20,049 nt of DNA. Source: Bacteroides sp. UBA7333. Its GTDB lineage: Bacteria; Bacteroidota; Bacteroidia; Bacteroidales; Bacteroidaceae. Under the pieces are notes generated by a model, which did not search any database, was not told where the DNA came from, and saw nothing but the letters and a program-made list of their open reading frames with translations. Where the stretch lies: positions 1 to 20,049 of the forward strand of contig DKPN01000056.1 of NCBI GenBank assembly GCA_002471195.1, in the 5' to 3' direction. Both the position numbers and the translations under genes were made by a program. Shown piece after piece: positions 13,104-20,049 of this stretch (position 1 is the first letter of the stretch; every line of letters starts with the position of its first letter).

Positions 13104-13913
13104 TTAAAGCCATTTCAAATCCATTAATAATAACCCGCCACATAATCCAAGAGATAGACATGCAGTGAGAATTGCCGCATCCATAAATCTGCTAAAAGCA
13201 CATATATAATGTCCATCCAGCATATCACTTATCGAATTTATATAGGGTATTCCCGGAATAAGATAGAGAACACTTGTAGCAATTGCCACTTCGGGAGTAG
13301 ATCCTATATTGAAAATATAACCGGCTGATGCTATTATTGACGATACAAAGGCAGAACAGACAAATACAAATCGCAAATCGACTTTACTCTCTAACATGAT
13401 TTGTTTCACTCTATATCCTGCCAATGTTGCAACAAAAACTATTATCATAGATATTACATCACCACCAAAAAGTCTGCAAAAAGAGGTATTAGCCAAAGAG
13501 GCTAACAACAAGACTAGCCATTTATTTGTAGTTGTAGTAAATTCTATCTGCTTAAACTGCCGTAGTGTTTCATTAAAATCAATTTTTCCATCGGCTATTT
13601 CCCAACTTAATTTACTTAACTGAGTATTTATATCAAAGCTAATACCTAATTTACGAATTTTCTTTATTATTGTATACGATTCTTGTTTAGAAAAATCCCA
13701 CACAGAAAGATGTATATGTGAAGGCATTATGGTCATATCAATATGAATATTAAATGCCTTTGCAATCCGTCTTACATTCTTCTCTATGCGAATACAAGTA
13801 GCCCCACATCCTAATAACCACGATGCATAATCTGATAAGAAAATAGCAGCCTCTTTAATATTGGGATAATAGGGCTCTTCAAAAACATTAGTATTAATCT
13901 TCAATATCTCCAT
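13104..13913 (-). CDS. Threonine/serine exporter, large subunit (ThrE N-terminal type)
   Basis: A 269-residue protein. The first half (about residues 15-125) is the soluble ThrE/DUF1212-type domain with the IKEAAIFLSDYASWLLGCGATCIRIE start (split here) and DMTIMPSHIHLSV. The second half has about five membrane helices, including the SVLYLIPGIPYINSISDMLDG segment (seen from about residue 213), the counterpart of the PGIYAY loop in the small subunit. ATG 13913 is preferred over ATG 13952 because it gives a 20-bp overlap with the preceding small gene and a family-like N-terminus. The overlap suggests translational coupling. With the small subunit it should form a Thr/Ser efflux system in the inner membrane. 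Confidence 0.85.
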   Translation of the reverse strand: MEILKINTNVFEEPYYPNIKEAAIFLSDYASWLLGCGATCIRIEKNVRRIAKAFNIHIDMTIMPSHIHLSVWDFSKQESYTIIKKIRKLGISFDINTQLSKLSWEIADGKIDFNETLRQFKQIEFTTTTNKWLVLLLASLANTSFCRLFGGDVISMIIVFVATLAGYRVKQIMLESKVDLRFVFVCSAFVSSIIASAGYIFNIGSTPEVAIATSVLYLIPGIPYINSISDMLDGHYICAFSRFMDAAILTACLSLGLCGGLLLMDLKWL

Positions 13914-14091
13914 TGCGGTTTTTTTTATCGCCTGGACAAAAGAATATTTCATCGCTGGTACTTATTTCAATGATGTGAGGTTTCTTCTTATCACGACTAC
14001 ATTCTTTGCGAAAGTTATTGATAGCTCTAAAAATAAAAATCAATATCAATAATGATACTATTATAATCCAAATTGTCATAGTTCCGTTCAT
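13894..14091 (-). CDS. 65-residue single-helix membrane protein leading the exporter operon
   Basis: A small protein with one N-terminal membrane helix (about residues 6-22, TIWIIIVSLLILIFIF) and a cytosolic-looking basic then acidic tail (RKECSRDKKK; ISTSDEIFFCPGDKK). I do not recognise a family. It overlaps the exporter large-subunit start by 20 bp and follows a promoter, so it is very likely translated. It may be an accessory or stabilising subunit of the exporter, or serve mainly to couple translation; neither is shown. The tail has Cys residues in KECSR and FFCPG. Confidence 0.6.
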   Translation of the reverse strand: MNGTMTIWIIIVSLLILIFIFRAINNFRKECSRDKKKPHIIEISTSDEIFFCPGDKKNRNGDIED

Positions 14092-14116
14092 CTTTTTAGT
14101 ATTTAAAAATTCAGTA

Positions 14117-14124
14117 CAAAAGTA
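14117..14124 (-). promoter_or_regulatory. -7 promoter element of the exporter operon
   Basis: TACTTTTG on the minus strand matches TAnnTTTG, 25 bp before ATG 14091. Confidence 0.5.
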
Positions 14125-14166
14125 TAAATGCCAAACTGCTTGTTAAAGCGATGGTTAAGGAAAGAA

Positions 14167-14183
14167 TCGATAATGGTTATCGA
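14167..14183. promoter_or_regulatory. Dyad upstream of the exporter promoter
   Basis: TCGATAA-TGG-TTATCGA has perfect 7-bp arms and a 3-bp spacer. It lies about 45 bp upstream of the exporter -7 element and 97 bp upstream of the rightward one, a position usual for activators such as LysR proteins. Its sequence differs from the dyad over the lysR promoter, so a shared regulator is not evident. Confidence 0.4.
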
Positions 14184-14279
14184 ATTTACTAATACTAATC
14201 ATTCAATAAATCATTAATTAAATTTGTGTAGATAATATTATATTATTGAAAAGAGCAATCAAAGTAAGGAGATAATCGT

Positions 14280-14287
14280 TATTTTTG
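14280..14287 (+). promoter_or_regulatory. -7 promoter element of the DUF4286-ruvC operon
   Basis: TATTTTTG matches the consensus, 23 bp before ATG 14311, giving a leader of about 18 bases. Confidence 0.5.
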
Positions 14288-14310
14288 TATATCAAATTAT
14301 TAATATTATT

Positions 14311-14613
14311 ATGCTTATTTATAATACAACGTTTCAAGTTGATGAAGAAGTGACAAGTAACTTCCTCATTTGGATTCAAGAATGTTATATTCCTGAAGTA
14401 AATAAAAGTGGCGAATTAAAAAATCCTAGATTATGCAAAATATTAAGTCATCGAGATGAAGGTAGTTCTTTCTCATTGCAATGGGAAGTTGAAAATAGTA
14501 CTATTTTACATCAATGGCATACAAAATTGGGTAGTAAGTTGAATGAAGAAATCACAAACCTATTTAAAGATAAAGTTGTAGGATTTCCTACGCTGATGGA
14601 AATTATACAGTGA
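14311..14613 (+). CDS. DUF4286 family protein
   Basis: A 100-residue soluble protein. It begins MLIYNTTFQVDEEV, has WIQECYIPEV in the middle of the first half, SFSLQWEVEN near residue 56 and FPTLMEII at the end. This matches the small ferredoxin-fold-like DUF4286 family, which in Bacteroidales lies directly upstream of ruvC. No catalytic residues are obvious and no function is established. The stop codon overlaps the ruvC start (GTGA), so the two are co-translated. The conserved pairing hints at a link with recombination, but this is inference. Confidence 0.85.
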   Translation: MLIYNTTFQVDEEVTSNFLIWIQECYIPEVNKSGELKNPRLCKILSHRDEGSSFSLQWEVENSTILHQWHTKLGSKLNEEITNLFKDKVVGFPTLMEIIQ

Positions 14614-15176
14614 TTCAATCTGTCAAAGAAAAAATAATATTGGGCATTGACCCCGGAACTACAGTAATGGGCTATGGATTATTACGGATTATCAATAATA
14701 AACCGGAAATGATGGTAATGGGAATAATCGATCTTAGAAAATTTAAAGATCATTATTTAAAACTCAAACATATCCATGAACGAATATTATCAATCGTTGA
14801 TAGTTATAACCCTGACGAATTGGCTATTGAAGCACCTTTTTTTGGTAAAAACGTCCAATCAATGCTAAAGCTAGGAAGAGCTCAAGGAGTAGCAATGTCT
14901 GCAGCATTAATGAGAGATATTCCTATTACAGAATATGCGCCATTAAAAATAAAAATGGCTATTACGGGCAATGGCCAGGCATCAAAAGAGCAGGTATCTG
15001 ATATGCTTCAACGAATATTAAGAATCCCCAAAGAGGACATGCCATTATTTATGGATGCAACTGATGGATTAGCAGCTGCATATTGTCATTTCCTTCAAGC
15101 CGGCCGTCCAGCATTAGAAAAAGGATATAATAGTTGGAAAGATTTTATTGCAAAAAATCCGAATAGAATAAAATAA
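14610..15176 (+). CDS. ruvC: Holliday junction endonuclease RuvC
   Basis: A 188-residue endonuclease that, with RuvAB, cuts Holliday junctions in homologous recombination and repair. The four acidic active-site residues are visible: Asp14 in GIDPGT, Glu74 in LAIEAPFF, Asp149 and Asp152 in FMDATDGLAAAYCH. Segments KNVQSMLKLGRAQGV and KEQVSDMLQRIL are also typical. The frame opens with GTG at 14610, overlapping the DUF4286 stop. The start is set by this 4-bp overlap and by the distance to GIDPGT; no ATG is available before the first motif. Length is normal. Confidence 0.96.
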   Translation: MIQSVKEKIILGIDPGTTVMGYGLLRIINNKPEMMVMGIIDLRKFKDHYLKLKHIHERILSIVDSYNPDELAIEAPFFGKNVQSMLKLGRAQGVAMSAALMRDIPITEYAPLKIKMAITGNGQASKEQVSDMLQRILRIPKEDMPLFMDATDGLAAAYCHFLQAGRPALEKGYNSWKDFIAKNPNRIK

Positions 15177-15241
15177 GATTATACTTTTTATTCATTTTAC
15201 ATCATTTATTTATAGCACGTCTATATTTGAAATTAAAACTT

Positions 15242-15269
15242 AAAGGTGGGATATTTCCCACCTTTTTTT
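15242..15269 (+). terminator. Intrinsic terminator of ruvC
   Basis: AAAGGTGGGA (15242-15251) pairs perfectly with TCCCACCTTT (15256-15265) with loop TATT and a seven-T tail, 66 bp after the stop. Confidence 0.85.
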
Positions 15270-15329
15270 GTGAACCATGTATTATAATCGTATGTTTTAT
15301 AAGTAACAATAAGATAATAAATATAATGC

Positions 15330-16070
15330 ATGAAAACAATTGTATTATTACGCCATGGCGAAAGTCAATGGAATTTAGAGAATAAATTCACTGGTTGGAC
15401 AGATGTTGATTTAACTTCTCATGGTATGGAAGAAGCCATTTCAGCAGGAGTATTATTAAGAGAAAAAGGCTTTTACTTTGAAAAGGCTTATACATCGTTT
15501 CTCAAAAGAGCAGTGAAAACAATGAATTATGTTCTTGACGAAATGAATTTAGACTGGATACCTATAAAGAAATCATGGCGTTTAAACGAAAAGCATTATG
15601 GCAACTTACAAGGTTTAAATAAAAAAGAAACTGCCGAAAAATATGGTGAAGAACAAGTATTAATATGGAGAAGAAGTTATGATATTGCTCCTGCTCCACT
15701 ATCTAAAGATGATTCCCGTAATCCAAGATTTGATAAAAGATATAAGGATGTTCCAGATAAAGAATTGCCTGTGACCGAATCATTGAAAGATGCCATCATT
15801 AGGACAATACCTTACTGGGAATGTGAAATATATCCTGCATTAAAAACTCATGAGCAATTATTGGTCGTAGCTCATGGCAATAGCTTGAGAGGTATAGTAA
15901 AACATATCAAAAACATTCCCGACAGCGATATTGTGAAACTTAACATACCAACAGGAGTACCCTATATTTTTGAATTTGATGACTCACTCGAACTTATAAA
16001 TGATTATTTTCTTGGTAACCCTGATGAGATTGAAAAGAAAATGAACATTGTGGCTAATCAAGCTAAATAG
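15330..16070 (+). CDS. gpmA: 2,3-bisphosphoglycerate-dependent phosphoglycerate mutase
   Basis: A 246-residue cytosolic enzyme converting 3-phosphoglycerate and 2-phosphoglycerate in glycolysis and gluconeogenesis. The phosphohistidine motif LLRHGESQWN (His9), GWTDVDL, RLNEKHYGNLQG (Glu87) and VAHGNSLRG (His182) are all present at standard spacing. Length matches the dPGM family. It is 24 bp before fbaB, so two glycolytic enzymes share a transcript. The best promoter candidate is TATGTTTT (about 15290-15297), one base off the consensus. ATG 15330 puts the first motif at the usual distance. Confidence 0.96.
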   Translation: MKTIVLLRHGESQWNLENKFTGWTDVDLTSHGMEEAISAGVLLREKGFYFEKAYTSFLKRAVKTMNYVLDEMNLDWIPIKKSWRLNEKHYGNLQGLNKKETAEKYGEEQVLIWRRSYDIAPAPLSKDDSRNPRFDKRYKDVPDKELPVTESLKDAIIRTIPYWECEIYPALKTHEQLLVVAHGNSLRGIVKHIKNIPDSDIVKLNIPTGVPYIFEFDDSLELINDYFLGNPDEIEKKMNIVANQAK

Positions 16071-16094
16071 AAATAAATTTAAATAGAGACAATT

Positions 16095-17147
16095 ATGATT
16101 AATGTAAAAGAGATGCTAGGCGATAAAGCCAGCTATTATTTGAATCATGTATGTAAAACTGTAGATAAATCTTTGTTACATATTCCTTCTGAAAATACTA
16201 TCGACAATATTTGGAAAGACTCTGATCGTAATATACCAACACTAAAAAATTTACAATCTATACTATCACATGGTAGATTGAGCAATACCGGTTATGTTTC
16301 TATACTACCCGTCGATCAAGACATTGAACATACTGCGGGGGCTTCTTTTGCGCCCAACCCCATATATTTCGATCCTGAGAATATTATCAAACTAGCGATT
16401 GAAGGAGGTTGCAATGCCGTAGCCTCGTCATTTGGCACTTTAGGTGCTGTTGCACGCAAATATGCTCATAAAATCCCATTTATTGTAAAAATGAATCACA
16501 ATGAATTATTAACCTACCCAACTACTTACGATCAGGTAATGTTTGGTACAGTGAAAGAGGCATGGAATTTAGGAGCTGCAGCAGTAGGGGCAACAATATA
16601 TTTTGGTTCTGCTCAAAGTAGAAGACAAATTGTTGAAATAGCCCAAGCATTTGAACAGGCTCACGAACTTGGTATGGGAACTGTTTTATGGTGTTATTTA
16701 CGTAATAACGATTTCAAAAAGAATAATAATGACTATCACGCATCTGCAGATTTGACAGGACAAGCCGATAGAATAGGAGTTACTATTAAAGCCGATATCG
16801 TAAAACAAAAACTGCCAACGATTAATGGCGGATTTACCACTATCCAATTTGGAAAAACCGATGAACGGATGTATTCAGAGCTCTCAAGCAATCATCCGAT
16901 CGACATGTGTAGATATCAAGTAATAAATGGATATATGGGACGCGCGGGTTTGATAAACTCAGGAGGTGAATCGCATGGAAATTCGGATTTGGCTGAAGCA
17001 ATAGAAACAGCAGTCATTAATAAAAGAGCAGGAGGTATGGGGTTAATAAGTGGACGCAAGGCATTTCAAAAGAGTATGAATGAGGGCGTAGAATTATTAA
17101 ATGCCATACAAGATGTTTATCTCGACAACAAAATTACAATTGCGTAA
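16095..17147 (+). CDS. fbaB: Class I fructose-bisphosphate aldolase (FbaB/DhnA type)
   Basis: A 350-residue Schiff-base aldolase of the archaeal-type class I family, splitting fructose 1,6-bisphosphate into dihydroxyacetone phosphate and glyceraldehyde 3-phosphate. Marks are SILPVDQDIEHT (about 69-80), IPFIVKMNHNEL, GATIYFGSAQSRRQIVE, GTVLWCYLRN, and the lysine-bearing IKADIVKQKLP (about 231-241), where Lys232 or Lys237 is the expected Schiff-base lysine. Length and order match E. coli FbaB. It is co-transcribed with gpmA. No strong terminator follows in the 183 bp to the next gene; only a weak AACAAA/TTTGTT pairing near 17240 is seen. Confidence 0.94.
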   Translation: MINVKEMLGDKASYYLNHVCKTVDKSLLHIPSENTIDNIWKDSDRNIPTLKNLQSILSHGRLSNTGYVSILPVDQDIEHTAGASFAPNPIYFDPENIIKLAIEGGCNAVASSFGTLGAVARKYAHKIPFIVKMNHNELLTYPTTYDQVMFGTVKEAWNLGAAAVGATIYFGSAQSRRQIVEIAQAFEQAHELGMGTVLWCYLRNNDFKKNNNDYHASADLTGQADRIGVTIKADIVKQKLPTINGGFTTIQFGKTDERMYSELSSNHPIDMCRYQVINGYMGRAGLINSGGESHGNSDLAEAIETAVINKRAGGMGLISGRKAFQKSMNEGVELLNAIQDVYLDNKITIA

Positions 17148-17330
17148 TAAATATATACTCAAATCCTATATACAAGTTAATCATACACTTGCGATGATCA
17201 GAGAAAACATAGAACCATTTATACAAAATTTAGATAAACAAAATTCACTTTTCTTTGTTGATATAAGACAAATTACATATTTAGAATGTATTTTAAATTT
17301 TAGAAATATCATATTAACTTTTAAACCATT

Positions 17331-18782
17331 ATGACAGTGAAAAAGAATCTTTTATTAATTGTATTAGCTTTTTTGTGTGCAATACCTGCAAGCTCAAAAA
17401 AGTTCTATAATGATGCCATCAACATGTCTGACATTTTATTATGGCAACAAGGCAACTCATTAACAGCGACTATGAATATCAATATGTCGGAATTGAAAAT
17501 CAAAACTCACGAAGCATTAATTTTAGTTCCAACTTTGACTGATGGTCAAAACGAATTAGCACTACAACCCATTATCATTAATGGTGAGAAAAAACAAAAA
17601 ATGTACGAAAAAGCAGTAGCAAAGAGTGGTGAAACCATTAACGCTCTAGTTATTCCTTACCAAAAAGAAACTGACTTTATTTACTCACAAGTTGCTGACT
17701 ACCAACCATGGATGGCAAATGCAAACTTTGTATTAGTAGAAAGTCTAGTAGACAAAAAGAACAGACCTTTAATGACTTCACAAGAATTAATTACTAATTC
17801 TGTTTCAACTGAAGCAAAACGCTTGGCAGAATTAATGCCGGTTATTGCTTTTGTAGAACCTCCAGTAGAATTTCCTAAAAACAGAACTGAATCGTATAAT
17901 ACATATATTGATTTTAAACTGAACAGTTCTCAATTATTGCCTACTTATAAAGACAATGCAAGTGAATTGACAAACATTAGAACAATGTTGGGTAAGTTTG
18001 TAAATGATACTTCTATGGTTCTTACAAGAATTAGCATTGAAGGATTTGCTTCTCCAGAAGGCCCTGAAGGCTTTAACGAACAACTTTCTAAAAAAAGAAT
18101 GGAAGCATTAAAAGCTTATTTGATTAAAACAGATAAGATTCCTGCTAAACTAATCGAAACTTCATTTGGTGGCGAAAACTGGTGTGGACTTATTCAAGAT
18201 TTGCAAAAATCAGATTTGGCACAAAAAGATGCTATCATCAATATTATTAAAGACAATAAAGACGATGCAGTTCGCAAACAAAAAATCAAAGATTTAGATG
18301 GTGGTGCTCCATATAAAGAAATGTTGAAAACCATTTATCCAACATTAAGAAACGCTGTTTGCAGAATCGAATATCAACCTGATACTTTTGCTATTGAAGA
18401 AGCTATCATCGTATTAGAAGCAAACCCTGACTTATTGAATCAAAATGAATTCTATCAAGTTGCATTTACTAATAAAAGAGGTACTCCTAAATTTATTGGT
18501 GCTTTCGAAGCAGCTTTAGATCAATCACCCGAAGATCCTATTGCTAATTTGAATGTTGCAGGCGCTTATTTAACTAAACGCGATATCAAGAAAGCTGAAA
18601 GAGCAATGAAAAAAGCTGGTAAAGCCTCTGGTGAATACTTCAACAACCTAGCTGTACTAAATTATTATCAAGGTGATATGAAGAGTGCACTTCAAAATTT
18701 CCAAAAAGCAGAACAAATGGGTAATAAAGACGCTCGTAAAAATCTAAAAGCTTGGATGGATGCTGTAAATAGACACAAATAA
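17331..18782 (+). CDS. DUF3868 domain, OmpA-like and TPR-containing envelope protein
   Basis: A 483-residue exported protein. Residues 1-21 are a signal peptide without a clear lipobox. Residues 24-175 look like the DUF3868 domain (GNSLTATMNINMSELKI, then LVPTLTDGQNELALQPIIING). Residues 190-345 form an OmpA-like peptidoglycan-associated region (ISIEGFASPEGPEGFNEQLS, KKRMEALKAYL). Residues 355-475 are short helical repeats of TPR type (NLAVLNYYQGDMKSALQNFQKA). In Bacteroidales such proteins are often encoded near Mfa/FimA-type fimbrial genes. Here no fimbrial gene follows; a terminator and dinB do. The gene prefers AT-rich codons and has long Lys-rich stretches, perhaps reflecting high expression. 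ATG 17331 gives a proper signal peptide; the only promoter hint is TAACTTTT (17315-17322). Confidence 0.75.
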   Translation: MTVKKNLLLIVLAFLCAIPASSKKFYNDAINMSDILLWQQGNSLTATMNINMSELKIKTHEALILVPTLTDGQNELALQPIIINGEKKQKMYEKAVAKSGETINALVIPYQKETDFIYSQVADYQPWMANANFVLVESLVDKKNRPLMTSQELITNSVSTEAKRLAELMPVIAFVEPPVEFPKNRTESYNTYIDFKLNSSQLLPTYKDNASELTNIRTMLGKFVNDTSMVLTRISIEGFASPEGPEGFNEQLSKKRMEALKAYLIKTDKIPAKLIETSFGGENWCGLIQDLQKSDLAQKDAIINIIKDNKDDAVRKQKIKDLDGGAPYKEMLKTIYPTLRNAVCRIEYQPDTFAIEEAIIVLEANPDLLNQNEFYQVAFTNKRGTPKFIGAFEAALDQSPEDPIANLNVAGAYLTKRDIKKAERAMKKAGKASGEYFNNLAVLNYYQGDMKSALQNFQKAEQMGNKDARKNLKAWMDAVNRHK

Positions 18783-18803
18783 ATTTTATTTGAGAAATAA
18801 TCG

Positions 18804-18840
18804 AAAGTCCACTTTGTTAAATAAACAAAGTGGGCTTTTT
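18804..18840 (+). terminator. Intrinsic terminator of the OmpA-like gene
   Basis: The 15-bp arms 18804-18818 and 18824-18838 (AAAGTCCACTTTGTT with its complement, one G-U wobble) enclose a 5-base loop and end in five T, 22 bp after the stop. Confidence 0.85.
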
Positions 18841-18857
18841 ATATATCCGATATTGTA

Positions 18858-18865
18858 TAATTTTG
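18858..18865 (+). promoter_or_regulatory. -7 promoter element of dinB
   Basis: TAATTTTG matches TAnnTTTG and ends 8 bp before ATG 18874, implying a leader of only a few bases. It lies right after the upstream terminator. No LexA-like dyad was found around it. Confidence 0.55.
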
Positions 18866-18873
18866 CAGATATA

Positions 18874-19947
18874 ATGCAGCGGAAAATTATACATATCGAT
18901 ATGGATGCCTTCTATGCATCGGTTGAACAACGCGATAATCCAGAATTGAAAGGTAAACCAATAGCTGTTGGACATGCCGACAAACGAGGTGTAGTGTCGG
19001 CAGCAAGTTATGAAGCCAGAAAGTATGGAGTACGTTCGGCAATGTCTTCGCTTAAAGCCAAACAATTATGTCCCGATTTAATATTTGTTTCCGGACGCAT
19101 GGACGTATATAAATCGATATCGATACAAATACACGAAATATTTCAAGAATACACAGATTTAATAGAACCACTTTCACTCGATGAAGCCTTTTTGGATGTC
19201 ACAGTTAACAAGAAAAACATGAAATTCGCTGTAGAAATAGCAAAAGAGATAAAACAGCGAATACACAACGAATTAAACCTTGTTGCTTCAGCCGGTATAT
19301 CATATAATAAATTTCTTGCAAAGATAGCTTCCGATTATAGAAAGCCCGATGGTTTATGTACTATTCATCCTAATCAAGCATTAGGGTTCATTAGTCAATT
19401 GCCTATCGAATCATTTTGGGGTATTGGTCCGGTAACGGCAAAAAAAATGCATTCACTCGGCATATTCAATGGGGAACAATTGCGTATGTATTCGAAAGAT
19501 GGTTTAATACGTACATTTGGAAAATCGGGACATATATATTACGATTTTTGTAGAGGCATCGACAATCGAGCTGTAGAACCCTATAGAGAGAGAAAATCAG
19601 TAGGATGCGAAAACACATTAAATGAAGATATATCTGTATTTTCGTCGATAATCATTGAGTTATACCACGTAGCCAAGGAGCTAATAAGACGCATAGAGCG
19701 TAAGGATTTTAAGGGCAACACACTTACATTGAAAATTAAATTTCATGATTTTACTCAAGTAACCAGAAGCATTACACAAGAACATGTTTTATATCAGCTA
19801 GAAACCATATTGCCGTTGGCTAAATTACTACTCAAACAAGTAGATATTGAAGATAAGCTAATACGTTTAATAGGGCTATCAGTTTCGAATCCGATTGAAG
19901 AGGATAAGCTTATATGGAAACAATTATATTTGCCCTTTAAAGATTAA
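18874..19947 (+). CDS. dinB: DNA polymerase IV (Y-family)
   Basis: A 357-residue translesion polymerase. The palm motif HIDMDAFYASVE (residues 7-18, metal ligand Asp9, steric-gate region Phe13), KPIAVG, SYEARKYGVRSAM, SLDEAFLDVT (Asp103-Glu104), ASAGISYNKFLAKIASDYRKP and the little-finger start RKSVGCENTL are all in place. The normal length and complete domains argue for an active enzyme making short error-prone patches past lesions. ATG 18874 is chosen since the in-frame extension to 18790 runs through the upstream terminator and promoter. The stop codon is the first base of the stem of the terminator at 19945. Regulation by damage cannot be confirmed from sequence. Confidence 0.95.
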   Translation: MQRKIIHIDMDAFYASVEQRDNPELKGKPIAVGHADKRGVVSAASYEARKYGVRSAMSSLKAKQLCPDLIFVSGRMDVYKSISIQIHEIFQEYTDLIEPLSLDEAFLDVTVNKKNMKFAVEIAKEIKQRIHNELNLVASAGISYNKFLAKIASDYRKPDGLCTIHPNQALGFISQLPIESFWGIGPVTAKKMHSLGIFNGEQLRMYSKDGLIRTFGKSGHIYYDFCRGIDNRAVEPYRERKSVGCENTLNEDISVFSSIIIELYHVAKELIRRIERKDFKGNTLTLKIKFHDFTQVTRSITQEHVLYQLETILPLAKLLLKQVDIEDKLIRLIGLSVSNPIEEDKLIWKQLYLPFKD

Positions 19948-19996
19948 TTACAAAAAACGGGATTAGCACAAGTGTTAATCCCGTTTTTTGTAATTA
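19945..19996. terminator. Bidirectional terminator with 21-bp stem at the dinB stop
   Basis: Arms 19945-19965 and 19976-19996 are perfectly complementary (core AAAAAACGGGATTA); the loop can extend the stem with CAC/GTG. T-runs occur on both strands. The left arm begins with the dinB stop codon, leaving no spacer. Confidence 0.85.
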
Positions 19997-20010
19997 TAAT
20001 ATTATATCTG

Positions 20011-20049
20011 TTATTTCGCAACGCGCTCTAACCATTTCAACATAAACAA
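20011..20049 (-). CDS. C-terminal end of a converging gene (runs off the window)
   Basis: On the minus strand a frame enters from the window edge and ends with LFMLKWLERVAK and a TAA at 20011-20013. Only 12 residues are visible, so the family cannot be told. The bidirectional terminator 15 bp beyond supports a real minus-strand gene ending here. Confidence 0.4.
   Translation of the reverse strand: MFMLKWLERVAK

Noticed and set aside
17101..17334. A 77-codon plus-strand frame after fbaB
   Set aside because: It overlaps the end of fbaB in another frame and continues through AT-rich spacer into the OmpA-like start; no promoter, family motif or terminator supports it.
18790..18873. Upstream in-frame ATG for dinB
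   Set aside because: The extension passes through a strong terminator and the dinB -7 element, so it would not be in the mRNA.
18841..18873. LexA/SOS box upstream of dinB
   Set aside because: No dyad resembling a LexA site is visible in the short promoter region.
1..20049. CRISPR arrays, insertion sequences, rRNA
   Set aside because: No regularly spaced direct repeats, transposase genes with terminal repeats, or rRNA-like sequence were found.

Overview
The window looks like a low-GC member of the Bacteroidota, most likely order Bacteroidales. The grounds are the gene families (DUF3868/OmpA-like protein, DUF4286 next to ruvC, pyridoxamine kinase of the Bacteroides type, PNGase F, CBM9-plus-glycosidase protein, zapA next to rny), A-rich start regions without Shine-Dalgarno motifs, and repeated copies of the Bacteroidota -7 promoter element TAnnTTTG in front of genes. 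Most of the window is ordinary chromosomal backbone in short operons separated by clear intrinsic terminators.

Layout. Positions 1-1000 look accessory: an unrecognised truncated minus-strand gene diverges from a repressor-like helix-turn-helix gene with a coiled-coil tail, across a spacer holding a perfect dyad and repeated ACGTA words. An 18-bp-stem hairpin and a bidirectional terminator follow. Positions 1164-3036 hold a pyridoxamine-kinase-like gene, a DUF454 membrane protein and an MTA/SAH-nucleosidase-like gene. Positions 3120-4034 are a two-gene operon of a winged-helix regulator and a six-helix membrane protein. Positions 4035-4546 form a long divergent spacer with three consecutive hairpins, a candidate structured RNA. 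Positions 4547-6798 carry a small coiled-coil gene, zapA and rny (RNase Y), followed by cutC and a 43-residue small ORF with its own promoter and terminator.

Positions 8112-11409 (minus) encode two secreted proteins, a PNGase F-like amidase and a CBM9/GHL10-like glycosidase, probably acting together on glycoproteins. A LysR regulator with a long dyad over its own promoter comes next, then a three-gene operon of a small membrane protein and a split ThrE-type Thr/Ser exporter. Positions 14311-15176 hold DUF4286-ruvC (Holliday-junction resolution). Positions 15330-17147 hold gpmA-fbaB (glycolysis/gluconeogenesis). Positions 17331-18782 encode a DUF3868/OmpA-like/TPR envelope protein, followed by dinB (DNA polymerase IV) and the last codons of a converging minus-strand gene.

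No CRISPR array, insertion sequence, rRNA or recognisable tRNA was seen. The best leads for something undescribed are the structured spacer at 4246-4477, the PNGase F plus GHL10 pair, the small ORF at 7898, and the operator-rich junction with its long hairpin at the left edge. None of them amounts to proof of a new system.
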